The notes: generated by a model from the letters alone, not told the origin. A DNA stretch of 64,000 bases from Chroococcidiopsis sp. CCMEE 29 (GCF_023558375.1 NZ_CP083761.1:4853001-4917000), one strand, 5' to 3'; shown: positions 1 through 9,377, counted from the first letter of the stretch. Program-made: numbers and translations.

Positions 1-1
1 G

Positions 2-172
2 TTGAAATCTGAAGAGTACCAGCTTAGTTATCGAGAAGGCGATCAGCAAAGAACGCTGCCCACTAACTATCAGGTGTATAGGCAGGTGGTGAAGGCTTAT
101 CCGTCGCAGACACTGCGGCTAACTCTGGGAGTAAACAATAACTCAGTTGAGAAGGCAGAACCTGTAAAGTAG
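2..172 (+). CDS. C-terminal 56 residues of an unidentified protein
   Basis: An open frame enters the window and stops at a TAG ending at 172. The visible peptide (begins LKSEEYQLSY, ends EKAEPVK) is charged and has no motif that I recognise. The start lies outside the window. The stop codon directly abuts a heptamer-type repeat. It could also be a chance frame, since no function can be assigned. Confidence 0.45.
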   Translation: MKSEEYQLSYREGDQQRTLPTNYQVYRQVVKAYPSQTLRLTLGVNNNSVEKAEPVK

Positions 173-355
173 GGGATAGGGGTTAGGGATTAGAGGTTAG
201 GAAAACCGGATGGATAAATCCAGGGGATTGAAAAAGAACTATATTCGACAATTGTTTGTTTCTTATCCATAGATAAATTCTAAGGGCTTGTGACCTTCAT
301 AGGAGCTAGGTTTTTTCTTCTTACCCTAACCCCTAACCCCTAATCCCTATCCCCT
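171..355. repeat. Inverted pair of heptamer-type short tandem repeats
   Basis: Runs of GGGGATAGG/GGTTAGG-like units at 171-201 are matched in reverse complement by CCCTAACCCC/CCTAATCCCTATCCCC units at 323-355. The two blocks could pair into a long stem enclosing about 120 nt. Such short tandem repeats are common in cyanobacterial intergenic DNA. No gene is visible between the arms. Confidence 0.7.
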
Positions 356-419
356 CATAGGAGAACCCAAAGGCTAGGAGAATCGACCACCATAGAAGAA
401 ATAGTCATGAGGTGTATCT

Positions 420-1352
420 ATGTTTCAGCCACCTGGATTTGAACAGCAATCGGTGATAACTTCACTCGGCAGAATGGTTTACTACACTGCAACTGAGGCA
501 CCTTGGCGCAGAGAAGATACGACTAGTTCAGAAAATTTGGAAACATTAGTCTTTCTGCATGGCTTTGGTGGTGGTTCGTCTGCCTATGAATGGTCGAAGG
601 TTTACCCCGCTTTTGCAGCAGAATATCGCATCGTAGCACCGGACTTGATCGGTTGGGGTCGCTCGGAGCATCCAGCAAGGAATTACAAAATCGAGGATTA
701 TCTGACTACGATTACAGAATTCCTTGAGCAGACGTGTAGTGGTCCGGTAACGGTGATTGCTTCTTCCCTGACTGCTGCTTTTACAATTCGAGCTGCGATC
801 GCCCGTCCCGAATTATTCAAATCTCTGATTTTGACCACACCTGCCGGATTATCAGATTTTGGGGAAAATTACACCCGCAGCTTCTTTGCCCAAGTGATTA
901 GCGTTCCCATTCTTGATCGAGTGCTCTACAGTACGGGTGTTGCCAACAGTAACGGCATTCGCACTTTCCTAGAGCAACGCCAATTTGCCCGTCCTAGCCG
1001 AGTTTACCAAGAGATTGTGGACGCTTACCTAGAATCTGCCCAGCAACCCAATGCTGAGTATGCAGCGCTTTCTTTTGTGCGCGGCGACTTGTGCTTTGAT
1101 TTGTCGCTTTACATTTCTCAGTTGAAAATTCCCACCGCGATTATCTGGGGCAAAAAGTCTCAATTTACAGGTCCAGAAATTGGTCAGCGGTTTGCTAGTA
1201 TGAATCCCCAAGCAATCAAGGTCTTTCAACAACTAGAAGAGGTGGGACTAACACCCCAACTAGAACTGCCAGCGGTAACAATTGGCTTAATCAGGCAATT
1301 TTTACCTTTACTAGCTGAGTCTGCTACAGCTGCTGCAGCGCGTGGCGATTGA
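420..1352 (+). CDS. Alpha/beta-fold hydrolase-like protein, catalytic residues degenerate
   Basis: The 310-aa protein has the usual landmarks of a soluble alpha/beta hydrolase: the oxyanion region LHGFGGGSSAYEW near residue 45, APDLIGWGRS near 75, and a nucleophile elbow near 115 that reads VIASSLTAA instead of the usual G-x-S-x-G. The acid strand reads IIWGKKSQFTGPEIG, where an Asp is expected after the WG-x-K. The loop that normally carries the catalytic His reads EEVGLTPQLELP. So the serine is present, but the Asp and His are not at their usual places. I infer a pseudo-hydrolase or a changed mechanism. Substrate is unknown. Confidence 0.85.
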   Translation: MFQPPGFEQQSVITSLGRMVYYTATEAPWRREDTTSSENLETLVFLHGFGGGSSAYEWSKVYPAFAAEYRIVAPDLIGWGRSEHPARNYKIEDYLTTITEFLEQTCSGPVTVIASSLTAAFTIRAAIARPELFKSLILTTPAGLSDFGENYTRSFFAQVISVPILDRVLYSTGVANSNGIRTFLEQRQFARPSRVYQEIVDAYLESAQQPNAEYAALSFVRGDLCFDLSLYISQLKIPTAIIWGKKSQFTGPEIGQRFASMNPQAIKVFQQLEEVGLTPQLELPAVTIGLIRQFLPLLAESATAAAARGD

Positions 1353-1466
1353 TGAAAAGTCCAGATTTATCTTCCCCTGCTCCCCTGTTGCCCCCTAATC
1401 CCCACTGGCGTGGGGACCCCGAGTTCCCCCTGCTATCCCAACGAAAAGTTCATTTTTACAACAAGT

Positions 1467-1997
1467 CTAATCTTTGAGCCTGATGTCGATAACGGAAGAG
1501 TTAAAGTTGTAGTTAAAGCCTTCAAGCTCAACGGGAACACCAATTTTGAGTTTGCTGTTGCCGATTACTGGACCATTTTTTGTAATTTGAGCTTTGCCGT
1601 CTAAGGTCAAAAGCATATCTGTATTAAACAAGTTGCCCCTTGGATCGGGCAACTCTCGGACTGAGCCATCTGGTTGGGGGACAAGTGTAGTTCGAGGCAG
1701 CAGTTTGACGGCTTTAACGGCAATCTGACCGTGGGGTTGATTACGGATAATTACGTTGGTTTTACCGCCTGCCTTCAGCCCTTGCTCGAATAACTGTTGA
1801 GGGTCGCGCACATTCAGACCTCGGACAATTAAGTCAATCTCAACTGGTTTGGTAGTAGTACCAACTTGGGCAACTGAACCAGAGGTGCCGGGAAAGAAAA
1901 AGATGCCTACTAGAACCAGCAGAATTACCAAAGCTGCTCCTAAGTCGAGGATGCTTACCTTGCCGAACAAACGCCCTTGAGAATCCAAAATCTTCAT
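1467..1997 (-). CDS. DUF4330 family protein
   Basis: The 176-aa protein begins MKILDSQGRLFGKVSILDLG and has one strong membrane segment at about residues 18-36 (ALVILLVLVGIFFF), followed by a soluble region likely outside the cytoplasm. This layout matches the cyanobacterial DUF4330 family, whose function is not established. It is transcribed away from the M48 protease gene. The upstream side (about 2002-2032) contains an imperfect stem around AAGCTTTC. Confidence 0.8.
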   Translation of the reverse strand: MKILDSQGRLFGKVSILDLGAALVILLVLVGIFFFPGTSGSVAQVGTTTKPVEIDLIVRGLNVRDPQQLFEQGLKAGGKTNVIIRNQPHGQIAVKAVKLLPRTTLVPQPDGSVRELPDPRGNLFNTDMLLTLDGKAQITKNGPVIGNSKLKIGVPVELEGFNYNFNSSVIDIRLKD

Positions 1998-2312
1998 ATT
2001 TGTGAGAAAGCTAAATTGAAAATAAGCTTTCTGGCAATTGTCTGCTGCCAGATTACCACAACTGATGCTCCAACTAGCGATTTTCTAGGATAGGCGATTA
2101 CATTTCTTGTCCCATATACCGCTTAGTGGTGCGCCAAACCTGAATGCTAATACAGGGACTTAAAAATGGCAACCAAAAGTCCTATTTGTACGTCTACTGT
2201 TTAAAGCTCATTTGGGGTTTAACCTTGAGCAACTGAGCATTTTCTACAGGTTTCTTCTGTTTCCTTGTTCAGGAATCTTATCTTTTGGGTGATTTATAAA
2301 TAATCCTCTGTC

Positions 2313-3164
2313 ATGTTTAACCTTTTCTCTTTTTTCTCCCGTCGTCATCAGCATCGCTGGCTTTATCCGTTGCTGTCGCTGATAGTGGCGTTCGGCATTT
2401 TTGTGGGTTCGCTCCAGCCCTCGCAGGCATTACCCTGGTTTGACTTACTGATTCGAGGAGTACAGGTAATTCAACTATCCAACGTTTCCGATAAAGAGGA
2501 AATCCAGCTAGGCAGGCAAATTAATCAGCAGTTGGTTAGTCGTGAATTTCAGCTTTATCGCAATGAAAGTGTAAATCGTTACGTCGATCAAATTGGACAG
2601 CGGTTGGCAGCAAGGAGCGATCGCTCCAATATCCCGTATACGTTTCAGGTGGTTAACAATAAAAGTGTCAATGCCTTTGCCACAGCGGGAGGCTTTGTCT
2701 ATGTCACCACTGGCTTGATGACAACCGCAGACAACGAGGCGCAGTTGGCTAGCGTCTTAGCCCATGAAATTGGTCATATTTCCAATCGGCATTTGATCCA
2801 GCAGATGCGGCAAACAGCGATCGCGGGTGGTGTTGCCACAGCGGCTGGGGTAGACCGGAACAGGGCGGTTCAGATTGGTGTAGATTTGGCACTGCGCCGT
2901 CCTAACAGTCGCCAAGATGAATTTGAAGCCGATCAAACAGGATTAAGAACCTTGGGACGCGCTGGTTATGCTGAGTCTGCGATGGTTGCTTTTATGGAAA
3001 AGCTACTTAAACAAGGGCGCTCAGCTCCCAGCTTTTTGAGTACCCACCCTGCCACAGGCGATCGTATTACCGCTCTCAGACGTGAAATTGACCCCCAAAA
3101 GGCGGATGGTGATGGGTTAAACAATGCTGCCTACAAAGCGAACATTCGACCTTTATTGAGCTAA
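2313..3164 (+). CDS. M48 family metalloprotease
   Basis: The 283-aa zinc peptidase of the Ste24/BepA type has a hydrophobic N-terminal segment (residues about 16-35, ending PSQA) that is a probable signal peptide. The zinc site HEIGH lies at residues 151-155, with a downstream glutamate in QDEFEADQTG near 202 as third ligand. The likely role is periplasmic or envelope protein quality control, inferred from the family. It converges on the phosphoesterase gene, with 2 nt between the stops. Confidence 0.93.
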   Translation: MFNLFSFFSRRHQHRWLYPLLSLIVAFGIFVGSLQPSQALPWFDLLIRGVQVIQLSNVSDKEEIQLGRQINQQLVSREFQLYRNESVNRYVDQIGQRLAARSDRSNIPYTFQVVNNKSVNAFATAGGFVYVTTGLMTTADNEAQLASVLAHEIGHISNRHLIQQMRQTAIAGGVATAAGVDRNRAVQIGVDLALRRPNSRQDEFEADQTGLRTLGRAGYAESAMVAFMEKLLKQGRSAPSFLSTHPATGDRITALRREIDPQKADGDGLNNAAYKANIRPLLS

Positions 3165-3166
3165 GC

Positions 3167-3904
3167 CTACCGAGCCACTACCCGCGCGGGGTCAACCCGC
3201 GTCACAACTTCTTCCAATGGCAGGGTGCGGATCGATTTATCAAAGACATCTACTTGGTATACCAGACGATTCGTGAGGTCTAGTCCAGTCAGGAAGCCAC
3301 TTTTGCGGTGATAAGCCCCCGTGTCAATGTCGAGCCAGCCCTGCCCTTGGGCGAGTTCCCCAGGGCGAACGCCTGGTAGGGTAAAGGTAATAGTGTGACC
3401 AACGACGATCAGCTTATTGGGGAAATAAGGCTGACGCATACTGTGGAATTCTTCCCGTACCCAGCAAAACTGCTCGGCAGTTTGTTCTGCCAACGGAATT
3501 CTGGGGTCAATACCAGCATGAACCAACCAGATATCACCCAAGTCCAGGTGGGTTGGCAAGCTTAGCAGCCATTCTAGGTGATGTTCGGGAACAGTGGCTT
3601 TTTTGTAACTGTTTAAAGTCTCATATCCCCCACTGTAGAGCCAAGCGTGCCTGACTTGGCTAGAAACGCGCCTACTGAGTACGTCAATTAGCATTTGTTC
3701 ATGATTTCCCAGCAGACAGTAGTAAGAACTTTGCTGGACAAAATCCACAACCTGGCTACTCTGTGGTCCTCGATCAATTAAGTCTCCCAGGAAGTACACT
3801 TGATCGTCTGAGCCAGGAGCGATCGCCTCTAGTAAGAGCATGAGGCCATCATAGTAACCATGTACATCTCCAATAACAATGCGACGATAACTCGCTTCGC
3901 TCAT
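3167..3904 (-). CDS. Metallophosphoesterase, PPP-type serine/threonine phosphatase or ApaH-like
   Basis: The 245-aa protein contains the whole calcineurin-like metal-binding series: GDVHG near residue 12, GDLIDRGP near 40, GNHEQML near 65, HAGID near 125 and VVGHT near 165. This predicts a two-metal phosphoesterase acting on phosphoproteins or dinucleoside polyphosphates. The sequence does not decide which. It stands alone on its strand. Confidence 0.9.
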   Translation of the reverse strand: MSEASYRRIVIGDVHGYYDGLMLLLEAIAPGSDDQVYFLGDLIDRGPQSSQVVDFVQQSSYYCLLGNHEQMLIDVLSRRVSSQVRHAWLYSGGYETLNSYKKATVPEHHLEWLLSLPTHLDLGDIWLVHAGIDPRIPLAEQTAEQFCWVREEFHSMRQPYFPNKLIVVGHTITFTLPGVRPGELAQGQGWLDIDTGAYHRKSGFLTGLDLTNRLVYQVDVFDKSIRTLPLEEVVTRVDPARVVAR

Positions 3905-4087
3905 ACGGCTTTTTGGGTTGAAAATGCTACTTAATCTTTATTAGGTACAGCCTATCTTGTCTTCAGTTAAGACTGCGTGAAAATAGCTTATAGATATTGA
4001 TTTAATTTTAAGTGACTACTCCCAGCGCCGCACTAATTGACGGCGTGGTCTTCTACGGATTGGATACCGATCAACGTTAGAGAGTAG

Positions 4088-4232
4088 TAGGGGCGGGTTT
4101 AGCCGAATTGCCGGTTGAATTACAGGTATGCCTAATTAACCCGCCCGTACAGGAGTAAGGACGGGTTTAGCCGAATTGCCGGTTGAATCACAGGTACGCC
4201 TAACTAACCCGCCCGTACCGTACAGGAGTAAA
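4088..4232. repeat. Two tandem copies of a GGGCGGGTTT palindromic repeat
   Basis: Two units of about 70 nt lie head to tail (about 4091-4158 and 4161-4232). Each starts with (G)GGCGGGTTTAGCCGAATTG and ends in AACCCGCCCGTAC followed by AGGAGTAA. The ends of each unit are reverse complements, so each can fold into a stem. Related units are present at 4721-4850 and 6654-6709. The last copy supplies the GGAG ribosome site of the next gene. Confidence 0.85.
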
Positions 4233-4234
4233 GA

Positions 4235-4720
4235 ATGGCGATGAAAGCTGAGTATAGGAATTTTTTGATTCGTGACTGGGAGAAGAGCGATCGCGCTGCG
4301 GCTGCCGAGGTTATTAGTTCTGTGTTGGTAGAATATGGTTTAGGTTGGGAGCCAGCGGGAGCAGACCGAGATGTTTTAGAAGTGGAAGAGTGTTATCTAT
4401 CTACTGGAGGAGAGTTTTGGGTAATTGAACATCAAGGTCAATTGGTAGGGACGGGGGGATACTACCCTGTAGTGCGGGGGGAAAAAGCGGTAGAAATCCG
4501 AAAAATGTACCTCTTGCCAGCTGCAAGGGGACAGGGATTAGGTAAATTTTTGTTACAAAAACTAGAACAGGCGATCACAGCCAGGCGTTTCCAGCAAATT
4601 TGGATTGAAACCGCCAGTGTTTTGGTTGAGGCGATCAAGCTTTACGAAAGTAGCGGCTACCAACCAGAAACAGGCGTAGAGACAGCACGGTGCGATCGCA
4701 TTTATGTCAAAACAGTGTAG
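4235..4720 (+). CDS. GNAT family N-acetyltransferase
   Basis: The 161-aa protein has the acetyl-CoA binding signature in LLPAARGQGLGKFLLQKLEQ near residues 92-111, and the IETASVLVEAIKLYESSGY segment typical of the GNAT C-terminal half. The substrate is unknown. ATG at 4235 is supported by GGAG at 4224-4227, which lies inside the end of the preceding palindromic repeat. The stop TAG runs directly into another copy of that repeat family. Confidence 0.88.
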   Translation: MAMKAEYRNFLIRDWEKSDRAAAAEVISSVLVEYGLGWEPAGADRDVLEVEECYLSTGGEFWVIEHQGQLVGTGGYYPVVRGEKAVEIRKMYLLPAARGQGLGKFLLQKLEQAITARRFQQIWIETASVLVEAIKLYESSGYQPETGVETARCDRIYVKTV

Positions 4721-4850
4721 GGGCGGGTTTATCGAACATATCTGTGAGCCACCAGACAAGTTGGTAAAACCCGCCCGTACGGGAGGTGGTTTTATCGGAC
4801 ATATCGGTAAGCCACCAGACAAGTTGGTAAAACCCGCCCGTACGGGAGTA
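4721..4850. repeat. Two further GGGCGGGTTT palindromic repeats
   Basis: Two units (about 4721-4780 and 4781-4843) share the core GCCACCAGACAAGTTGGTAA and close with AAACCCGCCCGTAC. The first starts GGGCGGGTTT; the second starts with a decayed GGGAGGTGGTTTT. Their interiors differ from those at 4088-4232 but the ends are the same. Translations across them are not genes. Confidence 0.85.
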
Positions 4851-4910
4851 GTGTTCCAGGTAGAGGCATTGATTGAGGTTCATTTGCCCCTCACCCCTCA
4901 CCCCTCACCC

Positions 4911-5456
4911 CTAATAAGCGTCCTGCAACTCATAGAAGTCAGGTGAGACATAATCCTTCCGTAAAGGCCAACCTACCCAATCTTCTGGCATCAAAAGTCG
5001 CTTCAAGTTTGGGTGTCCTTCGTAGATGATGCCGAACATATCGTAGGATTCACGCTCTTGCCAGTCTGCTGTCTTCCAAATCCAGTACACTGAAGGCACT
5101 TTCGGGTCTTCCCTTGGTAGGAAAACCTTGACTCGCAACTCTTCTGGGCGATCGGCGTTATCACTCAGTTTAATCAGGTGATACATACTGACTAAATCCT
5201 GTCCTGGACCAGAATCATAGCCACATTGACACTGGAGATAGTTAAACCCATAGGCATAGAGCGCTGTTGCAAGGGGGAGTAGGTAGTTGCGATCAACCTT
5301 AATGATCTCAACTCCCTTACGATCTAGCTCCATTGCTTCATGCTCAAAACCATTTTCGGTCAACCACCGAGAAACCTTACCAACTTCTACTAGCTGGGAT
5401 GCTTCTGCATTGTCAGTTTGCTCCGATGCGGGTACAGGTTTAGATTCTTCAGCCAC
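4911..5456 (-). CDS. ndhJ: NAD(P)H-quinone oxidoreductase subunit J
   Basis: The 181-aa NdhJ is the equivalent of the complex I 30-kDa subunit. It belongs to the peripheral arm of the thylakoid NDH-1 complex used in respiration and cyclic electron flow. The family signature is seen in [34 protein letters not shown] and the C-terminal [18 protein letters not shown]. It overlaps ndhK by 8 nt as the last gene of the ndhC-ndhK-ndhJ operon. Confidence 0.97.
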   Translation of the reverse strand: MAEESKPVPASEQTDNAEASQLVEVGKVSRWLTENGFEHEAMELDRKGVEIIKVDRNYLLPLATALYAYGFNYLQCQCGYDSGPGQDLVSMYHLIKLSDNADRPEELRVKVFLPREDPKVPSVYWIWKTADWQERESYDMFGIIYEGHPNLKRLLMPEDWVGWPLRKDYVSPDFYELQDAY

Positions 5457-6195
5457 GGCGCATCTCCTCCTTTTCTGCCGATTCCAAAGCGGTTGGTATT
5501 GGCATTCCCATTGCTTCCATCAATTCCTTGGACGGTGCTTGACGAGTGTCTGACTGCAAATATTGTCCAGTCAAGATTGACTCCACAACCTTCATGTTGT
5601 GAGTGGAGCTGTAATAACGATGTGTTTGCTTAATCTGACTCCGCTCCTGCATCGACTCATTCGCAATCTTCTTCCGCAGCTTGATGATCGCGTCGATAAT
5701 CGCTTCTGGACGGGGCGGACAACCGGGCAAGTATACATCTACAGGAATTAATTTGTCTACACCTCGAACAGCAGTCGGCGAATCAACGCTGAACATACCG
5801 CCAGTAATTGTGCAAGCCCCCATAGCAATTACATACTTTGGGTCTGGCATCTGTTCATAGAGCCGTACTAGCTGGGGTGCCATCTTCATAGTGATCGTCC
5901 CCGCTGTAATGATTAAATCGGCTTGGCGGGGGCTAGAACGGGGAATCAGACCAAAACGGTCAAAGTCAAATCGCGAGCCAATCAGCGCGGCAAATTCAAT
6001 AAAGCAGCAGGCAGTGCCAAACAGTAGGGGCCACAAGCTGGAAAGCCTAGACCAGTTGTAGAGGTCATCAACTGTGGTGAGGATAACGTTCTCAGAAAGG
6101 TCTTGTGTGACAGTAGGACGCTCAATCGGGTTAATGATGCGTCCTTGTTGCTCTGCCAAGGCAGTGTCTTGGTTCGTCATATTATTTAAGACCAT
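5449..6195 (-). CDS. ndhK: NAD(P)H-quinone oxidoreductase subunit K
   Basis: The 248-aa subunit carries the N2-type [4Fe-4S] cluster of NDH-1. Cluster cysteines are visible in [15 protein letters not shown] near residue 60, in [11 protein letters not shown] near 125 and in [11 protein letters not shown] near 156. The ATG at 6195 is supported by GGAG about 7 nt upstream and overlaps the end of ndhC. An in-frame ATG five codons downstream is an alternative. Confidence 0.97.
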   Translation of the reverse strand: MVLNNMTNQDTALAEQQGRIINPIERPTVTQDLSENVILTTVDDLYNWSRLSSLWPLLFGTACCFIEFAALIGSRFDFDRFGLIPRSSPRQADLIITAGTITMKMAPQLVRLYEQMPDPKYVIAMGACTITGGMFSVDSPTAVRGVDKLIPVDVYLPGCPPRPEAIIDAIIKLRKKIANESMQERSQIKQTHRYYSSTHNMKVVESILTGQYLQSDTRQAPSKELMEAMGMPIPTALESAEKEEMRRG

Positions 6196-6548
6196 TCCAA
6201 AGCTCCTTTACGCCATGCATAAACAAGGGCAACAACAAGAATTGCAATAAAAATCAGGGCTTCAACAAATGCCAACAATCCGAGGGTGTGGAAGGCGACT
6301 GCCCAGGGATATAGAAATACAGTCTCTACATCAAAAATGACGAAGACCAAGGCAAACATGTAGTAGCGGATATTGAACTGAATCCAGGCACCGCCAATCG
6401 GTTCCATGCCTGATTCGTAGGTGGTGCGACGTTCCGGGTTGCGACCACTAGGTCTGAGAAGCTTGGACGCCGAAAGAGCAAGTGCAGGTACTAGGCTACA
6501 GATTAACAAGAAGCCTAGTAAGTACTCGTAGCCGCTGAGGACAAACAC
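6186..6548 (-). CDS. ndhC: NAD(P)H-quinone oxidoreductase subunit 3
   Basis: The 120-aa membrane subunit of NDH-1 (NuoA homologue) has three hydrophobic helices at about 8-28, 63-85 and 92-112. The conserved loop [24 protein letters not shown] lies between the first two. It heads the ndhCKJ operon and overlaps ndhK by 10 nt. A palindromic repeat lies in the 242-nt gap shared with divergent rubA. Confidence 0.96.
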   Translation of the reverse strand: MFVLSGYEYLLGFLLICSLVPALALSASKLLRPSGRNPERRTTYESGMEPIGGAWIQFNIRYYMFALVFVIFDVETVFLYPWAVAFHTLGLLAFVEALIFIAILVVALVYAWRKGALEWS

Positions 6549-6653
6549 GATGGATAACTACCGCTGTTAGTGTAAATAATTTGTTACTTACTTTTACATT
6601 ATATCTTTCCGATTGTCACAGAACCTGCTGCACTATACAACATACTCGCGTAA

Positions 6654-6709
6654 GGGCGGGTTGATCAGACATACCTGTGAGCTAATAGGTGAGTCAGTGA
6701 AACCCGCCC
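6654..6709. repeat. Single GGGCGGGTTT palindromic repeat
   Basis: The unit starts GGGCGGGTTGATCAGACATA and ends GAAACCCGCCCC, with complementary ends. It is the same family as the copies at 4088-4232 and 4721-4850. It sits in the divergent promoter region between ndhC and rubA, where it might influence either transcript. Confidence 0.8.
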
Positions 6710-6790
6710 CTACTTTAGGCAAACACTTATGTCATAATTTTTAACAGATATTTAAGCTTCGCCCCTCAAATCTCTAATATTGTCTAAGCT

Positions 6791-7126
6791 ATGAGCGAAC
6801 CAGCTGTTGACACCCAAATGCTAGACCGCCACGAATGTCGTGTCTGTGGTTATGTTTATGAACCGGCTCAGGGAGACAGCAAGTATCCCGTTTCCCCCGG
6901 AACACCGTTTGAACAACTGCCGTCCGCTTGGCGTTGTCCGGTTTGTGGTGCTAGAACCGCTCAGTTCACAAATATTGGTCCCACGGGGAAAGCCTCTGGC
7001 TTTCAAGAAAATCTCAACTATGGTTTAGGTGTTAACAAACTAACGCCGCTCCAGAAGAATATATTGATTTTTGGTGGCTTGGCACTTGCATTTTTATTTT
7101 TCCTTAGTCTCTACGGATTACAATGA
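6791..7126 (+). CDS. rubA: Membrane-anchored rubredoxin
   Basis: The 111-aa protein has a rubredoxin domain with two Cys-x-x-Cys knuckles (CRVCGYVYEP near residue 17 and CPVCGART near 50) and a C-terminal transmembrane helix (about 91-109). This is the cyanobacterial and plastid RubA architecture, required for photosystem assembly. It lies just upstream of ycf48 and the psbEFLJ operon, in the usual cyanobacterial order. Fe binding and thylakoid location are inferred from family knowledge. Confidence 0.96.
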   Translation: MSEPAVDTQMLDRHECRVCGYVYEPAQGDSKYPVSPGTPFEQLPSAWRCPVCGARTAQFTNIGPTGKASGFQENLNYGLGVNKLTPLQKNILIFGGLALAFLFFLSLYGLQ

Positions 7127-7201
7127 AACCCACTTATAAGTGCTGCTATTATACTTTGAATAATTTGGTGATTTTCCTAACCTAGGGCGTACAGAAACGC
7201 T

Positions 7202-8245
7202 ATGCGATCGCTTTTTCCAAAAAAAAACTTACAGATGCTAATGCCTTCGATTCTTAAACTTTGGCAACGATTTGTCATTCTTTTAGCTGTTGTTCTACTT
7301 TGCATTGGTTGTAGTAGTGTACCTTCTCTCAGCTATAACCCTTGGCAAGTTATTACTGTTCCAACTGAGGCTAACTTGCAAGATATTAGCTTTACTGACA
7401 ACCTCCAACATGGCTGGTTAGTGGGCAGTAAATCAACGCTTTTGGAAACAACAGATGGAGGTCAAACTTGGCAGCCTATAAACCTAGACTTGGAAAATCA
7501 AAATTATCTCTTTTCCGCCGTTAGTTTTTCTGGTCAGGAAGGGTGGATTGTCGGCAAGCCATCAGTCCTACTGCACACCACTGATGGTGGTAGTTCATGG
7601 TCCCGAATTCCGCTGAGTGAACAGCTACCTGGTAACCCCAACACTATTCTGGCACTAGGACCGCAGTCGGCGGAGATGACTACAGATGTGGGAGCAATTT
7701 ATCAGACAAAAGATGGTGGCAAAACCTGGAAAGCAATGGTTCAGCAAGCAGTCGGTGTAGTTCGTAATATTGCTCGTTCACCAGATGGCAAGTATGTAGC
7801 CGTATCCACCAAGGGCAACTTCTACTCCACTTGGGAACCAGGACAGAATGCTTGGGAACCTCATAATCGCAATAGTTCCCGTCGCGTTCAAAATATGGGA
7901 TTTGGTCAAGATGGAAGGATATGGATGCTGGCAAGGGGAGGTCAGGTGCAATTTACCAAGCCTGAAAATCTCGATCAGTGGGAAGAGCCTCAACATCCAG
8001 AGTTGTCTACTAGTTGGGGCTTACTTGATTTGGCATACCGGACACCGAATGAAATTTGGCTAAGTGGCGGTAGTGGTAACTTGCTGTGTAGTTTAGATGG
8101 TGGTAAGACCTGGCAAAAAGACCGGGAGGTTGAAGACGTTCCCGCCAACTTATACAAGATTGTTTTTCTCTCGCCTCAGCAAGGATTTATCATTGGTCAA
8201 GGCGGTATTTTGCTGAAATATCAACAGCCAGTTGAATCAGCTTGA
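7202..8245 (+). CDS. ycf48: Photosystem II assembly factor Ycf48
   Basis: The 347-aa Ycf48/HCF136 is a seven-bladed beta-propeller that assists D1 insertion in early photosystem II assembly. The repeated signature TTDGGxTW/DGGKTW is seen in five or more places. The N-terminus has a hydrophobic stretch ending LLCIGCSS, a lipobox-like site predicting a lipid-anchored lumenal protein. ATG at 7202 is the first start; in-frame ATGs at 7235 and 7241 are alternatives nearer to the signal sequence. Confidence 0.96.
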   Translation: MRSLFPKKNLQMLMPSILKLWQRFVILLAVVLLCIGCSSVPSLSYNPWQVITVPTEANLQDISFTDNLQHGWLVGSKSTLLETTDGGQTWQPINLDLENQNYLFSAVSFSGQEGWIVGKPSVLLHTTDGGSSWSRIPLSEQLPGNPNTILALGPQSAEMTTDVGAIYQTKDGGKTWKAMVQQAVGVVRNIARSPDGKYVAVSTKGNFYSTWEPGQNAWEPHNRNSSRRVQNMGFGQDGRIWMLARGGQVQFTKPENLDQWEEPQHPELSTSWGLLDLAYRTPNEIWLSGGSGNLLCSLDGGKTWQKDREVEDVPANLYKIVFLSPQQGFIIGQGGILLKYQQPVESA

Positions 8246-8508
8246 AAGCTAGAGCCAACCAGCTGATAAATGGACACTTTGAGTATTAATACTTGTTAAT
8301 CCAAGGAGGTGTGAGAGATGAGAATGAGGACGCCAAAGGATGAATCTCCTCTAGTTGAATAATGATATTTCTACTTTCTTATTTTCCCTCGCCCCTCGCC
8401 CCTCACTCCCCACCCCTAGTTTAGGGAAAAGCTGCTAGGTTGTTAATATTTCTGTAGTTTCATAGGATAATAATTTTATTAACAATGTTGTTTAAAGGAG
8501 GACACTGA

Positions 8509-8766
8509 ATGTCGGGTTCAACTGGAGAACGTCCATTTTCGGACATTATTACCAGCGTTCGTTACTGGGTAATTCACAGCATTACTATTCCAGCCTTGTT
8601 TATTGCTGGCTGGTTATTTGTTAGTACTGGTCTAGCATATGATGCGTTTGGAACGCCTCGTCCTAATGAGTATTACCCACAAGAACGGCAGGAAGTACCA
8701 ATCGTAAGTGACCGCTTTGAAAGCAAGCAACAAATTGATCAGTTTGAGAAATATATCGGTAAGTAG
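8509..8766 (+). CDS. psbE: Cytochrome b559 alpha subunit
   Basis: The 85-aa subunit has the haem-ligating histidine in [18 protein letters not shown] at about residue 26, inside the single membrane helix. The C-terminal half ends [13 protein letters not shown] as usual for PsbE. GGAGG lies upstream of the ATG. It is first in psbEFLJ; 9 nt separate its stop from the psbF start. Confidence 0.98.
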   Translation: MSGSTGERPFSDIITSVRYWVIHSITIPALFIAGWLFVSTGLAYDAFGTPRPNEYYPQERQEVPIVSDRFESKQQIDQFEKYIGK

Positions 8767-8910
<144 letters not shown>

Positions 8911-8919
8911 GAGATACCT

Positions 8920-9042
8920 ATGCCAGAGAGAACTCCCAATCCCAATAATCAGCCTGTTGAATTAAATCGGACTTCACTTTACCTAGGTCTGCTGCTTGTT
9001 TTCGTTCTCGGTATCCTGTTCTCCAGTTATTTCTTTAACTAA
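8920..9042 (+). CDS. psbL: Photosystem II protein L
   Basis: The 40-aa protein has the family core [20 protein letters not shown] and ends FSSYFFN. It is a single-helix subunit at the PSII dimer interface. The sequence GGAG lies just upstream of the ATG. It is the third gene of psbEFLJ. Confidence 0.98.
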   Translation: MPERTPNPNNQPVELNRTSLYLGLLLVFVLGILFSSYFFN

Positions 9043-9115
9043 CTGGAAGGTTTACTGTTGAGCTTGACGTTGCTGGTCTGAATCAAATAAATTTCGTTTA
9101 GGAGGAGAAAAAGCT

Positions 9116-9235
9116 GTGTCTGGAACTGGAAGAATTCCCCTTTGGGTAGTAGCCACGATCGTTGGTTTGGGTGTAATTGCCGTTGTAGGAACCTTCTTTT
9201 ATGGTTCTTACACCCATTTAGGTTCCTCTTTGTAA
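9116..9235 (+). CDS. psbJ: Photosystem II protein J
   Basis: The 39-aa single-helix PSII subunit reads [19 protein letters not shown] and ends [10 protein letters not shown]. The start is GTG, supported by GGAGGAG about 8 nt upstream; no in-frame ATG gives the conserved N-terminus. It is the last gene of the operon and is followed by a strong terminator. Confidence 0.97.
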   Translation: MSGTGRIPLWVVATIVGLGVIAVVGTFFYGSYTHLGSSL

Positions 9236-9307
9236 GAGTGGCGATCGCTTGAGCTAATAGCAGCATATCGAAAGCCATAAGTTTTTGAAAGAAAACTATC
9301 AAACTTA

Positions 9308-9352
9308 GAGCCAAAAACCGCCTGTCTCAATGAGATTGGCGGTTTTTGGCTC
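9308..9352 (+). terminator. Terminator hairpin between psbJ and psaI
   Basis: Perfect 15-nt arms GAGCCAAAAACCGCC (9308-9322) and GGCGGTTTTTGGCTC (9338-9352) enclose a loop that can pair further (TCTCA/TGAGA). Each arm carries a run of five A or T, so the hairpin has U-tracts in both directions and probably ends both psbEFLJ and the convergent psaI transcript. Confidence 0.88.
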
Positions 9353-9377
9353 TCAATCACCCTAGAATTAGCTCGGG

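Noticed and set aside
4088-4850. Possible CRISPR array
   Set aside because: Units are only paired, vary inside, have palindromic ends and no unique equal-length spacers; no cas genes are near.
4704-4946. Open frames across the GGGCGGGTTT repeats, both strands
   Set aside because: They consist of repeat units plus the CCCCTCA heptamers and have no family-like sequence.
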